From an uncultured Bacteroidales bacterium (GTDB taxonomy: Bacteria > Bacteroidota > Bacteroidia > Bacteroidales > UBA932), in NCBI GenBank assembly GCA_947303465.1, contig CAMYYI010000005.1:20859-84858 (forward strand): a stretch of DNA of 64,000 bases. Reading direction: 5' to 3'. Made by a program: the position numbers and the translations under genes. Below, piece by piece: positions 8,442-15,558 of the stretch. The notes beneath the pieces were generated by a model. The model ran no database searches, was not told the DNA's origin, and saw only the letters and a list, made by a program, of their open reading frames with translations. Numbering within the stretch: the first letter of the stretch is position 1; every line of letters starts with the position of its first letter.

Positions 8442-10078
8442 CAGTCTGTATGAAGAAGACATTGCTCGCCATAGCGATGTGTGCCCTATGTGTGGCCGCA
8501 TCTGCACAGTCCAAAAGTTTCAAGCTCGGCAAGTGGACCGAAATCCATAGCTCCATAATCAAGGAGCTGAACCGTTCCTACGTGGATTCGCTTCCTGTCG
8601 ACAGGATAGAGAGGGCAGGTGTGGACGCCATGCTCTCCAATCTGGATCCCTATACCGTCTATATTCCGGAAGAGGAGAACGAGGACCTCAAGATGATGAT
8701 AAATAAGTCCTACGGAGGCATAGGAGCGGTTATTTACAAGCCGGACCTGAAGGGCAACGTGATAATAAACGAGCCCTATAAGGACTCTCCGGCCTGGGAG
8801 AACGGGCTGCGCTGCGGCGACGAAATCATGACTATAGACGGCGAGACCGTGGAGGGCCTTACCAGCGCCGAGTGCAGCGAGAAGATGCGCGGCGCCCCCG
8901 GCACAAAGGTACTTTTCAAGGTCAAGAAAGTCTATACCGGAGAAATCAAGAACATCAAGATAACCCGCCGCAGCATTCACCTGCCGGACATAGAGTATTA
9001 TGGATACGTGGCGCCCCATACCGGCTACATCTATCAGACCGGGTTTACCGAGGGGGTGGGAGAGCAGGTACGTGCGGCCATAAAGGACCTCCGCAGCCAG
9101 GGCCAGCTGGATACGCTGGTGCTCGACCTCAGGGGCAACGGGGGAGGACTTATGTCGGAGGCCACCGAGATTGTGTCTATCTTCGTGCCAAAGGGCTCCC
9201 TGGTGGTGAGCGCCAAGGGTCGTGCCGAGGGTTCCGGCTATTCCAGCAGTACCGCTAAAGCTCCGCTGGATACCCAGATTCCGCTTGTGGTGATGGTTGA
9301 TTCCGGCTCAGCTTCGGCTTCCGAAATCGTCTCCGGCGCACTTCAGGATATGGACCGGGCGGTGATTGCCGGCACACGCACTTTCGGAAAAGGCCTGGTG
9401 CAGAGCATACGCCCGCTTCCTTACGGCGGCCAGCTCAAGGTGACCACGGCAAAGTATTACACTCCCAGCGGCCGCTGCGTCCAGGCCATAGACTATTCCC
9501 AGCGCAACGAGGACGGCTCTGTAGGGCACATACCTGATTCTCTTACGCATGAGTTCAAAACCGCCATGGGACGCACCGTACGCGACGGCGGCGGTATAAC
9601 TCCGGACATAGAAGTGAAATCCCGGGATTACAGCCGCCTTACCTATTCGCTGGTGATGAACGGGGTGGTGGAGCAGTACGCGCTGGAGTACGTGAAGGCG
9701 CACCGCAGCATAGTCCCGACTGACGATTTCCACTTCGGCGATGCCGAGTACGAAGACTTCATAGAGTTTGCCAAGGGCAAGGAATTCGACTACCGTTCGA
9801 GCGCCCGCACCTACTTCGATTACGTACGCAAGGAGCTCAAGCGCGACGGTCTGGATGAGGCTATGGCTGCAGAACTGGATGCCCTCGGGAAGGCTCTGGA
9901 GATGGAAAAGGAGGATTTCCTGCGGCTGAAGAAAGATGAGATAGTGCCCTTCATAGAGGAGGAAATAGTTGTACGCTACTACTTCCAGCCGGACGGCGTG
10001 AAGGTGCGTCTGCGTTACGACGACCAGCTCCGCGAAGCCCTCCGCCGTGCCAAAGAATTCAAGTTCACGAATGAATAA
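8438..10078 (+). CDS. S41 family C-terminal processing protease
   Basis: Periplasmic serine protease of the CtpA/Prc type. The start at 8438 gives an ATGA overlap with rdgB; ATG 8450 (MKKTLLAIAMCALCV) is an equally good alternative, and both place a signal peptide ending at ASAQ before the mature protein. A PDZ domain covers about residues 85-175 (GGIGAVIYKP to GTKVLFKVKK). The catalytic serine is S291 in DSGSASASEIV and the catalytic lysine K318 in TFGKGLVQ. The C-terminal 170 residues are largely helical and charged, as in Bacteroidota homologues. Length is 546 residues. Probable targets are C-termini of envelope proteins. Confidence 0.92.
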   Translation: MTVCMKKTLLAIAMCALCVAASAQSKSFKLGKWTEIHSSIIKELNRSYVDSLPVDRIERAGVDAMLSNLDPYTVYIPEEENEDLKMMINKSYGGIGAVIYKPDLKGNVIINEPYKDSPAWENGLRCGDEIMTIDGETVEGLTSAECSEKMRGAPGTKVLFKVKKVYTGEIKNIKITRRSIHLPDIEYYGYVAPHTGYIYQTGFTEGVGEQVRAAIKDLRSQGQLDTLVLDLRGNGGGLMSEATEIVSIFVPKGSLVVSAKGRAEGSGYSSSTAKAPLDTQIPLVVMVDSGSASASEIVSGALQDMDRAVIAGTRTFGKGLVQSIRPLPYGGQLKVTTAKYYTPSGRCVQAIDYSQRNEDGSVGHIPDSLTHEFKTAMGRTVRDGGGITPDIEVKSRDYSRLTYSLVMNGVVEQYALEYVKAHRSIVPTDDFHFGDAEYEDFIEFAKGKEFDYRSSARTYFDYVRKELKRDGLDEAMAAELDALGKALEMEKEDFLRLKKDEIVPFIEEEIVVRYYFQPDGVKVRLRYDDQLREALRRAKEFKFTNE

Positions 10079-11474
10079 GATCGTACGACCAACGGTTAAG
10101 GAGCGAAGCGACCAGGGGGGTGTCGGGGGGAACGCTTGCAGCGTTCGCCAACACGTTGCCCCCCGGCCGCAAGCAGCCGACCCCTCAGGGGTCTGTCCCC
10201 TGGGGGTGCAGGGGGATAGTCCGGGGACATTATCTCTCGAGATAATGTCCCCTGCAGGGAACTTTGAGTGCCTTCAGGCGGCCATCCAGGGGGGTGCCGA
10301 TTCCGTTTACTTTGGCGTAGGACGCCTTAACATGCGCTCCCACAGCGCCAACAACTTCGCCCCCGAAGACCTGGCAGAAGTGGTGCGCATATGCCACAAT
10401 GCCGGCGTCCGAGCCTACCTCACGCTGAATATAGTCCTTTATCCCGAAGACCTTCAACCTATGCGGGAGGCACTGGATGCGGCTCAGGCTGCCGGCGTAG
10501 ATGCAGTCATAGCATCCGATATCGCTGCCATAGAATATGCCCGGAACGTGGGCCTGGAGGTCCATATTTCAACCCAACTCAATATCTCCAACGTCGAGGC
10601 CCTTAGGTTTTATGCCCGCTGGGCCGATGTGGTGGTGCTGGCCAGGGAGCTCAACCTTGACCAGGTAAAGGAAATCTACGAGGCTGTGGGCAGGGAAGGG
10701 ATTTGCGGCCCTTCAGGTAAACCGGTAAGGATAGAAATGTTTGCTCATGGGGCGCTGTGCATGGCCGTCAGCGGCAAATGCTATCTGAGCCTCCATGCTT
10801 ACGGCTCTTCCGCCAACCGCGGTGCGTGTATGCAGATATGCCGCCGCGGATACGAGGTGCGCGACCTGGAGACCGGCTACACCATGGATATCGACAACAA
10901 GTATATCATGTCCCCCAAGGACCTGTGTACCATTGAGTTCATGCAGCGCATAGTGGACAGCGGAGTGAGGGTGTTCAAGATAGAGGGGCGTGCCCGAAGT
11001 GCAGAATACGTGAAGCGTACTACGGAATGCTACCGCAAGGCCGCTGATGCCATATGTTCCGGGAGTTACTCTCCGGAGCTTGCGGCAACGCTGAAGGACT
11101 CTCTTGCGGAGGTGTTCAACCGCGGCTTCTGGGACGGCTACTATCAGGGCGCTTATCTGGGCCAGTGGAGCGAGATTTACGGCTCCCACGCCACCAGGCG
11201 CAAGGTTTACTGCGGCAAGGTGAGCAACTGGTTCGACCGCATCGACGTGGCGGAAATAAGCGTTGAGGCTACCCCTCTGAGCGTGGGTGACGAAATAATG
11301 ATAATAGGTGCGACCAGCGGAGTCACCCAGCTCACGGTCAGTGACATGCGGGTTAATCTCAAGCCCTGCTCCAGGGCGGAAAAAGGCGAACGTTGTTCTG
11401 TAGCTATTCCGCCGGCTCCAGGTGCAGAACATGTCCGCCGCGGCGATAAAGTGTTTCTCTGGGTAGAAGCCTAG
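10071..11474 (+). CDS. Peptidase U32 family protein (TrhP/YegQ-like) with repeat-derived N-terminus
   Basis: The U32 family includes iron-sulfur proteins used in tRNA uridine C5 hydroxylation, although some members are called collagenases. The conserved part begins LEIMSPAGNFECLQAAIQGG. The cysteine pattern is present: HGALCMAVSGKC and NRGACMQICRRGY. IEGRARSAEYVK is also typical. Family members normally start with three to six residues before the MSPAG motif. Here the frame opens at ATG 10071 (overlapping the S41 stop by 8 bp) and runs through about 55 residues encoded by a GC-rich palindromic element. ATG 10245, inside MSPAG, is the alternative start but would drop two conserved residues. 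Function in tRNA modification is inferred from the family. Confidence 0.85.
   Translation: MNKIVRPTVKERSDQGGVGGNACSVRQHVAPRPQAADPSGVCPLGVQGDSPGTLSLEIMSPAGNFECLQAAIQGGADSVYFGVGRLNMRSHSANNFAPEDLAEVVRICHNAGVRAYLTLNIVLYPEDLQPMREALDAAQAAGVDAVIASDIAAIEYARNVGLEVHISTQLNISNVEALRFYARWADVVVLARELNLDQVKEIYEAVGREGICGPSGKPVRIEMFAHGALCMAVSGKCYLSLHAYGSSANRGACMQICRRGYEVRDLETGYTMDIDNKYIMSPKDLCTIEFMQRIVDSGVRVFKIEGRARSAEYVKRTTECYRKAADAICSGSYSPELAATLKDSLAEVFNRGFWDGYYQGAYLGQWSEIYGSHATRRKVYCGKVSNWFDRIDVAEISVEATPLSVGDEIMIIGATSGVTQLTVSDMRVNLKPCSRAEKGERCSVAIPPAPGAEHVRRGDKVFLWVEA
10080..10252. repeat. GC-rich multi-palindrome element at the 5' end of the U32 gene
   Basis: A run of nested hairpins: GAACGC-TTGCA-GCGTTC, GACCCC-TCA-GGGGTC, and at 10223-10252 a perfect 14-bp inverted repeat (GGGGACATTATCTC, 2 bp, GAGATAATGTCCCC). 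The right arm of the last is the native coding sequence for the conserved residues EIMSP; the left arm is its inverted copy. GTGTC followed by ACACGTT recalls the hairpin of the shared core found in pbpC, the EamA gene and uvrA. The whole element is stop-free in the U32 frame. It contains GAGCGAAGCGA, similar to text in the pheT insertion. Confidence 0.7.
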
Positions 11475-11929
11475 TATTTCTGGGGATTCAGCTTCAGGTA
11501 GTCTTTGAAGAGCTGCAGGCAGGCGTCGCGGTCAACTTCCGTCATGTAGCCCTCAAGTTTGTCACGACCGCCGAAGATGCGGTCGAACTTGTCGTCGCGG
11601 AAACCTATCATGCCGTTGTCCTCTATGTTGCAGCCGTAATATATCTTGCTGATATTCGCCCACATACATGCGCAGAGGCACATATGGCAGGGCTCGCCGG
11701 TAGTGTAAAGCTCGCATCCGCTTAGGTCGAAGGTGCCGAGCCTTTTGCCGGCATCGCGTATGGCCGCCACTTCACCGTGGCAGGTGGCGTCGTTGTCGCG
11801 GAGCACACAGTTATGTCCGCGTCCGACAATCTCACCGTCCTTCACTATAACGGTTCCAAACGGGCCTCCGTGTCCGTTTTCTATGCCTTCCCGCGCTTCG
11901 CGTATGGCGAGTTCCATGTATTTGTTCAT
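11471..11929 (-). CDS. Nucleoside/guanine deaminase-like protein (CDA fold)
   Basis: Zinc deaminase of the cytidine-deaminase superfamily, closest in appearance to GuaD-type guanine deaminases acting in purine salvage. The zinc ligands and catalytic glutamate are visible: CHGEVAA (His and Glu) and the PCxxC motif EPCHMCLCACMWA. GGPFGTVIVKDGEIV near the N-terminus fits the same group. ATG 11929 (MNKYMELAIREA) is chosen. A longer frame from TTG 11950 exists, but that TTG is the end of the promoter box TATATTTG. 152 residues. Its 3' end overlaps the U32 gene by 4 bp in convergent orientation. Guanine versus another base cannot be decided by reading. Confidence 0.85.
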   Translation of the reverse strand: MNKYMELAIREAREGIENGHGGPFGTVIVKDGEIVGRGHNCVLRDNDATCHGEVAAIRDAGKRLGTFDLSGCELYTTGEPCHMCLCACMWANISKIYYGCNIEDNGMIGFRDDKFDRIFGGRDKLEGYMTEVDRDACLQLFKDYLKLNPQKY

Positions 11930-11947
11930 GTGGCTGTGAGGTTTTTG

Positions 11948-11955
11948 CAAATATA
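11948..11955 (-). promoter_or_regulatory. -7 box of the deaminase promoter
   Basis: TATATTTG on the minus strand matches the Bacteroidota consensus TAnnTTTG, 18 nt before ATG 11929. This gives a leader of roughly a dozen bases and argues against translation starting at TTG 11950. Confidence 0.6.
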
Positions 11956-11976
11956 CAAATAATTATAATGATCCTT

Positions 11977-12055
11977 GTGCCCATAATCATGGCTATTTCG
12001 GCACGGCAATCTTTTTTTATCAGATTCGTGCCCATATTCATGGCTATTTCGGCAC
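11977..12055. repeat. Two direct 28-bp REP-like palindromes upstream of the RAYT-like gene
   Basis: Units at 11977-12004 and 12028-12055 are both 28 bp, start with GTGCC, end with GGCAC and are 27/28 identical (they share ATGGCTATTTCGGCAC). The 23-bp spacer is AT-rich. The arms pair over 5 bp with an additional inner pairing CCAT/ATGG. They sit between the deaminase promoter and the RAYT-like gene, and a related unit occurs on the other side of that gene. Confidence 0.8.
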
Positions 12056-12062
12056 GTTTTGA

Positions 12063-12070
12063 TATATTTG
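12063..12070 (+). promoter_or_regulatory. -7 box of the RAYT-like gene promoter
   Basis: TATATTTG lies 8 bp after the second palindrome and 33 bp before ATG 12104. No clear -33 TTG is visible at 19-21 bp, so this is a moderate call. Confidence 0.5.
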
Positions 12071-12103
12071 AGAGCGGATAGCACAAACTGCTATTATTAA
12101 ACT

Positions 12104-13030
12104 ATGAAAACTTTATCTTTTTCTGAAAAAGAGCGTGTATGTGAATACAGCTTTCTGAAAAATGGTCCCTACTGGCATGTGGCAACTCCAGGAGCGACTA
12201 CCGAAATCATTTTTACATGTCCTGATGAATTCAGGTTCGGAATGACCCTGATGGCCGAGTCGGCGTTATCGTGTAATCTACGGGTGTACAATTTCGAATT
12301 GATGTCCAATCACTTGCATTTGATTGTGTCGGCGGACAAACAGCAGTGCATGGATTTTCTGGCGTACTATCGCAAACGTCTGATTCGTTATGCTCATGAG
12401 AATGAACGAACCCTTAATCTGAGCTCTTTCGTCTGCGAACCGCTTAAGATTGATACTCTTGATTCGCTCAGAAACAACATTTCTTATGTCAGCCGCAATG
12501 GTTTTGTTGTTAACTCGGCTTACACTCCTTATTCATATCCTTGGGGAGCGGGCCACCTTTATTTTCTACCGGATTCATATCCTTTGGGAGCCGTCCTTTA
12601 TAATAGCCTGAGCAGAGACAGGAAAAGGCTCCTGACGCATAGCCGGACATTATTACTCCCGGATTCATATACTGTTCGTGACGGGTACATTACTCCTGAG
12701 AGTTTTGTGGATTATCATACCGGAATGAGCTTTTTTCGCGATGCCCATCACTATTTTTACTCTATTACAAAAAAGTTTGAGAGTTATGCCGAGTTTTCTT
12801 CCAGGTTTAGTGATATGGTTACTTTAACCGATGAGGAAATGTATGCTGCCGCAGCATCTCTGTCAAGAAATCGGTACAATATGGATAAACCATTGACTTT
12901 GAATAATTCGGACAAGATACAATTGGCCAAAACACTCCACTTTGAATACAATGCCTCAAACTCTCAGATACAAAGAATTCTAAAACTTGGGAAAGAAACC
13001 GTGAGTGGGCTGTTTCCAGAGGCTCGCTGA
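12104..13030 (+). CDS. REP-associated tyrosine transposase-like protein (Y1/HUH family)
   Basis: 308 residues. The HUH metal-binding motif is SNHLHLIVSADK (His-Leu-His) at about residues 67-78, and a tyrosine-rich helix FLAYYRKRLIRYAHE follows, as in IS200/IS605-like and RAYT single-strand nucleases. The C-terminus (SQIQRILKLGKETVSGLF) looks like a small helix-turn-helix, as in RAYTs. It is a single gene without a TnpB partner, and 28-bp palindromes lie on both sides in opposite orientation, the arrangement seen for domesticated RAYT genes. Base composition is clearly more AT-rich than its neighbours, which suggests acquisition. The catalytic Tyr could be either residue of AYY; I cannot decide. 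Confidence 0.8.
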   Translation: MKTLSFSEKERVCEYSFLKNGPYWHVATPGATTEIIFTCPDEFRFGMTLMAESALSCNLRVYNFELMSNHLHLIVSADKQQCMDFLAYYRKRLIRYAHENERTLNLSSFVCEPLKIDTLDSLRNNISYVSRNGFVVNSAYTPYSYPWGAGHLYFLPDSYPLGAVLYNSLSRDRKRLLTHSRTLLLPDSYTVRDGYITPESFVDYHTGMSFFRDAHHYFYSITKKFESYAEFSSRFSDMVTLTDEEMYAAAASLSRNRYNMDKPLTLNNSDKIQLAKTLHFEYNASNSQIQRILKLGKETVSGLFPEAR

Positions 13031-13048
13031 GCGTAAACAGATCTATCT

Positions 13049-13076
13049 GTGCCGAAAAAAACATAGAAACCGGCAC
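13049..13076. repeat. 28-bp REP-like palindrome downstream of the RAYT-like gene
   Basis: The unit begins GTGCCGAAAAAAAC and ends CCGGCAC, is 28 bp long and is related to the upstream units in inverted orientation (shared TTTCGGCAC on the opposite strand, shared GTGCC). A weaker half-unit starting GTGCCGGAATCGTAATGG follows at 13100, close to the end of pbpC. Confidence 0.65.
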
Positions 13077-13134
13077 GGTAGGGCAAATACTTATCAGCCG
13101 TGCCGGAATCGTAATGGAAAACGGAACGGCGTCA

Positions 13135-15519
13135 CTATTTAACGGTGAACTGAACTGCCCGTGAGGCCCCGGTTGCGTCCATGACCACAAGTACATGCCT
13201 GCCGGGCGCCGGATGCACCAGCAGGTCGTGTTCTCCTCGGGTGGTGCCGAGATAGTCGTCGTCCAGATGCCAGTAAAGCAGAGCGGACGGATCCCGGTGG
13301 GCTGCACGCACTATCATGCCTTGTTCCTGTCCGTCAAGTCCTACCGTGGTCACTACGGTGATGCCCTGCTGAGGATATATTATCTCTATGGGATTGCCAT
13401 TCTCGGAGGCCGAGTCAAAGTCGGGATGCTTGGGAGGTAACGGCCTGTAATCCAGATGGTTCTTCATGTAGTACCATTCCATGGCCGGAGGCAGCACGAA
13501 CCATACTTTCTCCACCATCTTCTCAACCGGGTAGCAGCTGCTGTTAACCTGTACCTGCCCGTCTGCGTCCAGATGAACGATGCGGTGATAGCGGCACTCG
13601 TCAGGCCTCCGCTCTATGTCCGGCACCCATACTGTATCGCGATCGGGGCAGATCCGGGAGGCCGGCAGCCCGCTCTGGCGGCACACCACCAGCGGAACCA
13701 TCTCTTCAATCGGCTTACGGAACCATTCCGACGGCGGCAGCGCGGCGAAAACGTCGAACATGACGGGGGCTGCATAACCTACTCCGGTCATTTGGGCTCG
13801 GCCTTCACCGTCGCTGTTGCCAACCCATACACCTACCACGTAATCCGGAGTAACGCCAACGCTCCAGGCATCCCTGTTACCCCAGCTGGTACCGGTTTTC
13901 CATGCCACCTTTCGGCCGGAACTGAAGCCCATCCAGCTCGATTCCTCCTCCGGGCGATTGGCCTTCGCCAACGCCTCGAACGTCAACCAGATCGCCGCCT
14001 TTGACAGCGGCTCGTCGGACTTCGGAGGGGGTAGTGGCCCTGGTCCGGTACGCCCCTTCGGGGCTATCCCTCCCAGCCTGTCGGCCGGGCCCCTCCCGTT
14101 CACGTGGTCACGGGCGGCCACGCCGTCCAGGGCCACTACCCCCTCCTCGTCCGGCTCCGCCGTCAGTTCGCGGGCCATGTCGCAATAAACTCCTACCAGA
14201 TCCTCCAGAGTAATCTCCGCACCTCCCAGGATAAGCGAGAGACCGTAATGGTCGGCATCCCGGGTAATGGTCGTGAACCCCAATTCCTTAAGAAGTTCCA
14301 GGAACCTCCCGGCCCCATACTGTTCCAACATACGCACCGACGGCACGTTAAGCGAACGTGAAATCACTTCCGATGCCGGAACAGCACCGTCAAAGCTGCG
14401 GTTGAAGTTATGCGGAGCGAAGTTGTTGTAGTTGTACGGGGTATCCTTAATTAGTGTGCCGGGCAGAATCTGGCCGTCCTGCAGCATGGCGGCGTACAGC
14501 AGCGGTTTGAGGGTGCTGCCGCTGGATCGTGCCGCCGGAATCATGTCAACGGAAGCCCCGCGGAGGCCGTCCGCCAGCCCTATGGTGTTGCCATAGTAAG
14601 CCAGCACCTCGCCGCTCCTGACGCTGCGCACCAGTATTCCCATATTGTCCACCATGTTGCTGTGGTACATGCCAAAATACGAGCGGGCAACAGCGTTTAC
14701 CCTGTCTTGAAGGGCCGCATCCACGGAACAGCTGTAAGCTTTGTCGCCTCCTTCCGCCCTGAGGCGCTCAAGCAGATGGTAGGCCTTGTCCGGCATGGGC
14801 AGGGGCTTCTCCGGCAGGGGCTCGTCTTTAGCCAGGGTACATTCCGTTTCGTCTATGGTTCCGTTGGCTGATAATTTATCCAACAAGAAGTTGCGCTTCT
14901 CCAGCAGCTTCTGCCTGTTTCTGCCGGGATGTATAAGGGCGGGGGAGTTGGGCAGTACCGCCAGCATAGCGCTCTCGGCCCAGGACAGCTCGTCAGCCGG
15001 CCGTCCGAAATAGCGCCAGGCCGCGGCCTCGAGTCCTACCACATTGCCTCCGAAAGGGGCGTTAGATGCATACAGCAGGAGGATTTCCGGTTTACGGCAG
15101 CGCATCTCCAGACGCGTGGCGAGCACCGCCTCCAAAAGCTTCTCGGGAATGTTTCTGGGAGCTTCCGGACGGCTCAGGCGAATCACCTGCATGGTGATGG
15201 TACTGGCGCCGCTCACTACGCCGCCCTGTTTCAGGTTCTGCCTCAATGCCCTCCCTGCAGACAGGAAATCCACTCCTGGGTGCCATGTAAAACGCTTGTC
15301 TTCATAGCACACTATGCATTTGGCGAATTTCTCGGGAACAGACCCAGCCGGAGGGAAATGCCATTGTCCGTCAGCCGATATCCTGGCTCCCAGAAGGACT
15401 CCGTCCTTATCCGTGAGAACGGCGCTCACAGGAGGGTCGAAGAGCTTCCCCGGCAGACAGAAAATATATAGTGCCAGCAGGGGAGATAGAATCAATAATA
15501 ATTTCGTACCTTTGGACAT
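13135..15519 (-). CDS. pbpC: Penicillin-binding protein 1C
   Basis: Bifunctional class-A PBP: glycan polymerisation and transpeptidation at the outer face of the inner membrane. Residues 4-24 are the membrane anchor. The GT51 domain has the catalytic Glu E73 in CYEDKRFTWHPG. The transpeptidase has S335 and K338 in GSTLK and KTGTSWG near residue 543. The C-terminal 90 residues are the PBP1C-specific beta domain (YPQQGITVVTTVG onward). ATG 15519 is chosen; the in-frame TTG at 15528 is part of the promoter box. About 40 residues around 458-498 (GRGPADRLGGIAPKGRTGPG region) come from a palindromic insertion element in a loop between transpeptidase motifs. It is divergent from the alpha-2-macroglobulin gene, the common pairing for PBP1C. 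Confidence 0.94.
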   Translation of the reverse strand: MSKGTKLLLILSPLLALYIFCLPGKLFDPPVSAVLTDKDGVLLGARISADGQWHFPPAGSVPEKFAKCIVCYEDKRFTWHPGVDFLSAGRALRQNLKQGGVVSGASTITMQVIRLSRPEAPRNIPEKLLEAVLATRLEMRCRKPEILLLYASNAPFGGNVVGLEAAAWRYFGRPADELSWAESAMLAVLPNSPALIHPGRNRQKLLEKRNFLLDKLSANGTIDETECTLAKDEPLPEKPLPMPDKAYHLLERLRAEGGDKAYSCSVDAALQDRVNAVARSYFGMYHSNMVDNMGILVRSVRSGEVLAYYGNTIGLADGLRGASVDMIPAARSSGSTLKPLLYAAMLQDGQILPGTLIKDTPYNYNNFAPHNFNRSFDGAVPASEVISRSLNVPSVRMLEQYGAGRFLELLKELGFTTITRDADHYGLSLILGGAEITLEDLVGVYCDMARELTAEPDEEGVVALDGVAARDHVNGRGPADRLGGIAPKGRTGPGPLPPPKSDEPLSKAAIWLTFEALAKANRPEEESSWMGFSSGRKVAWKTGTSWGNRDAWSVGVTPDYVVGVWVGNSDGEGRAQMTGVGYAAPVMFDVFAALPPSEWFRKPIEEMVPLVVCRQSGLPASRICPDRDTVWVPDIERRPDECRYHRIVHLDADGQVQVNSSCYPVEKMVEKVWFVLPPAMEWYYMKNHLDYRPLPPKHPDFDSASENGNPIEIIYPQQGITVVTTVGLDGQEQGMIVRAAHRDPSALLYWHLDDDYLGTTRGEHDLLVHPAPGRHVLVVMDATGASRAVQFTVK
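14024..14146. repeat. Structured insertion element in pbpC, 20-bp inverted-repeat ends
   Basis: A perfect 20-bp inverted repeat, GGAGGGGGTAGTGGCCCTGG at 14024-14043 and its complement at 14127-14146, encloses 83 bp. The interior, read on the minus strand, carries GGGAGGGGCCCG then CTGGGAGGGAT, matching the core seen in the EamA gene (20733 onward) and uvrA (23461 onward), plus a CGTGGCC / GACCACGT hairpin. The element is translated in the pbpC frame without stops. Confidence 0.8.
15507..15514 (+). promoter_or_regulatory. -7 box of the alpha-2-macroglobulin gene promoter
   Basis: TACCTTTG on the plus strand, 29 nt before ATG 15544. It lies inside the first codons of pbpC. No good -33 element is visible. 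Confidence 0.5.
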
Positions 15520-15525
15520 CAGAAA

Positions 15526-15558
15526 CAAAGATAACCATATTATATGAAAATCTCCAAA
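15526..15558 (-). promoter_or_regulatory. pbpC promoter, nearly leaderless
   Basis: On the minus strand TTTG (15555-15558) is followed after 21 bp by TATCTTTG (15526-15533), a full match to the Bacteroidota promoter. The -33 element lies inside codons 4-5 of the divergent alpha-2-macroglobulin gene, and only 6 nt separate the -7 box from ATG 15519. Confidence 0.65.

Noticed and set aside
11930..11950. TTG 11950 as start of the deaminase
   Set aside because: This TTG is the end of the TATATTTG promoter box, so it would not be transcribed; ATG 11929 fits the family.
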